A stretch of DNA of 6,933 nucleotides from Dehalococcoidia bacterium (GTDB lineage: Bacteria > Chloroflexota > Dehalococcoidia > JAUSJJ01), in contig JAUSJJ010000095.1 of NCBI GenBank assembly GCA_030647705.1, forward strand, positions 1 through 6,933, in the 5' to 3' direction. The notes beneath the pieces were generated by a model that was given only the letters and a program-made list of their open reading frames with translations, was not told the DNA's origin and searched no databases. Below, one piece after another: positions 5,976-6,933 of the stretch. How positions within the stretch are numbered: position 1 is the first letter of the stretch; the number at the start of each line of letters is the position of its first letter. The position numbers and the translations under genes were made by a program.

Positions 5976-6776
5976 ATGAGCCCCAAAGCCAAAGAAGCGC
6001 CCCAGGTACTGGTTTCCAAGAAAGGCGGAGTCGCCACCGTCACCTTGAACCGCCCGGAGAAGCTCAATGCCCTCAGCCCGGACCTCATCTTCGCCCTCAC
6101 TCCCATCCTCCACCAGGTCGGTGAAGACGACACGGTCAGATGCGTCGTCCTCACCGGAGCCGGCAGGGCATTCAGCGCCGGCGGCGACGTGGTGAAGGAC
6201 ATCTCTCCACTGCGAAACATGAACCCTCTCGAGTTCAGCACCTACGTTGACCACGCGGTAGGCATTTACCAGGAAATCCGCGACATGCAGAAACCGGTGA
6301 TCGCCGCCATCAATGGCTACGCCGTGGGCGCCGGCCTCGAACTGGCGCTGGCCTGCGATATCAGAATAGCCGCCGACGATGCCAAGCTGGGCGAATTCTT
6401 CGTCCGGATGGGAATCACGCCGGAAACTGGAATCTACTACCTTCCGAAGATGATCGGGCTGGGCAAGGCCAAACTGCTGTGCTTCACCGGCGACATAGTG
6501 AATGCGCCGGACGCGGAGAAAATGGGATTGGTCGAAATGGTCGTTCCGGCGAAGAAGCTCATGTCCGAAGCGGAAGCGCTGGCTGAAAGACTGGCCAAGG
6601 GGCCGGCGGCCATCGGCATCATCAAGAAGGCGATCAACGAATCGCTCAAAATGACTCCCGAGACCTCGCTGCACTATGTGATGCGGATGCAGTACCACCT
6701 GGTCCACACCGAAGACCACAAAGAGGCGGTAGCTGCCTGGCTCGAAAAGAGAGCGCCGAAGTTCAAGGGCAAGTAA
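5976..6776 (+). CDS. Enoyl-CoA hydratase/isomerase (crotonase superfamily)
   Basis: This is a 266-residue protein of normal crotonase length. NRPEKLNALSP (25-35) and GAGRAFSAGGDV (61-72) form the CoA-binding and first oxyanion-hole region, and NGYAVGAGLELALACDIRIA (113-132) forms the second. A C-terminal helical region follows. Family members act on the alpha/beta or beta/gamma positions of acyl-CoA thioesters, in fatty acid, aromatic or terpenoid breakdown. Glu122 matches the first catalytic Glu of rat enoyl-CoA hydratase (Glu144). By my hand alignment the second (Glu164) is Phe142 in GEFFVRMG, while Glu150 in TPETG lies where dienoyl-CoA isomerase has its catalytic Asp. Isomerase or other crotonase chemistry is therefore as likely as hydration. 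It has its own promoter and ribosome binding site and is transcribed away from prfB. No related acyl-CoA genes are in the window. Superfamily is certain; reaction is not. Confidence 0.93.
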   Translation: MSPKAKEAPQVLVSKKGGVATVTLNRPEKLNALSPDLIFALTPILHQVGEDDTVRCVVLTGAGRAFSAGGDVVKDISPLRNMNPLEFSTYVDHAVGIYQEIRDMQKPVIAAINGYAVGAGLELALACDIRIAADDAKLGEFFVRMGITPETGIYYLPKMIGLGKAKLLCFTGDIVNAPDAEKMGLVEMVVPAKKLMSEAEALAERLAKGPAAIGIIKKAINESLKMTPETSLHYVMRMQYHLVHTEDHKEAVAAWLEKRAPKFKGK

Positions 6777-6799
6777 CGGACTGCCGATAGCAGCACGTG

Positions 6800-6828
6800 T
6801 TGATTCCCCCAAACCGGGATGCTAGACT
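6800..6828 (+). promoter_or_regulatory. Candidate promoter of the last, partial gene
   Basis: TTGATT (6800-6805, 4 of 6) and TAGACT (6823-6828, 4 of 6) are spaced by 17 nt. Transcription would begin around 6835-6836, at the ATG itself. There is no Shine-Dalgarno sequence between the -10 box and the ATG. Confidence 0.35.
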
Positions 6829-6835
6829 GAGTTAG

Positions 6836-6933
6836 ATGCATAGTTACACCGTGACCCCGGAAACCATCGAGGGACTGGCTTCATCATGGCCTGAGTGGCG
6901 TCAGCGCCTGCAGTGCGAGCTTTTCGTGCTGCC
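6836..6933 (+). CDS. N-terminus of an unidentified protein, possibly a CelD-like GNAT acetyltransferase (3' end outside window)
   Basis: ATG at 6836 opens a frame that stays open to the window end, 32 codons. The visible peptide starts MHSYTVTPETIEGLASSWPE and continues through a WRQRL segment to CELFVL. A 'tryptophan, basic patch, then FVL' pattern at the N-terminus resembles CelD/BcsL-type GNAT acetyltransferases (typically W..L......F.LP.WL), but this is a weak likeness over a short stretch. It is 59 nt after the crotonase stop with no clear terminator between. No ribosome binding site is visible. The gene call is moderate; the function is a guess. Confidence 0.45.
   Translation, partial: MHSYTVTPETIEGLASSWPEWRQRLQCELFVL

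Noticed and set aside
5955..6812. Long minus-strand open frame opposite the crotonase gene
   Set aside because: The plus strand has clear crotonase motifs, a strong ribosome binding site and a promoter. The minus frame has no recognisable motif and follows from GC-rich codon positions.
6777..6835. Intrinsic terminator after the crotonase gene
   Set aside because: Only a 4-bp CTGC/GCAG stem at 6781-6793 with no T-tract is present.

Overview
The window is about 6.9 kb of GC-rich bacterial chromosome, probably from an environmental bacterium with catabolic, lipid-handling gene content. The mix of an SDR, an NMO/FabK-like flavoenzyme, an oxalate/formate-type MFS carrier, a crotonase and CT/GA-rich intergenic repeats reminds me of Chloroflexota (Dehalococcoidia/SAR202-like). 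That taxonomic guess rests on gene content only and is weak. I see no rRNA, tRNA, CRISPR array, transposase or phage gene.

Layout, left to right. (1) A plus-strand run holds the C-terminal part of an SDR oxidoreductase (3-488), an NMO/FabK-family flavin oxidoreductase (560-1570) and a DHA2-like MFS exporter (1659-3074). Gaps are 71 and 88 nt with no terminator, so co-transcription is plausible. (2) A second MFS gene of the oxalate/formate antiporter or monocarboxylate type converges on it from the minus strand (4415-3099), only 24 nt away. It has its own good sigma70-like promoter (TTGACA, 18-nt spacer, TACTAT). (3) A 323-nt non-coding stretch (4416-4738) carries that promoter, a CT/GA-rich inverted repeat and a cluster of hairpins just past the next gene. 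(4) prfB, peptide chain release factor 2, lies on the minus strand (5840-4739). It is encoded in two frames joined by a classic CTT TGA C programmed +1 frameshift. (5) A divergent 135-nt region holds a very good plus-strand promoter (TTGAAA, 17 nt, TAGAAT). (6) A crotonase-superfamily enoyl-CoA hydratase/isomerase gene follows (5976-6776) with a strong ribosome binding site. (7) The first 98 nt of another plus-strand gene reach the window end (6836-6933), possibly a CelD-like GNAT acetyltransferase. Its start sits where transcription should begin, suggesting a leaderless message.

How the genes work together: the SDR, flavoenzyme and exporter may act on one small organic molecule (oxidation/reduction, then export), but the substrate cannot be read from sequence. 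prfB is a housekeeping gene that autoregulates by frameshifting, and the crotonase is a stand-alone acyl-CoA enzyme.

I found no clearly new multi-gene system. The best second-look items are the prfB recoding site with a weak stimulatory Shine-Dalgarno element, active-site substitutions in the crotonase and SDR, a DHA2-type carrier lacking the usual TM1 acid, overlapping face-to-face promoters at prfB/crotonase, and the hairpin-rich spacer after prfB.
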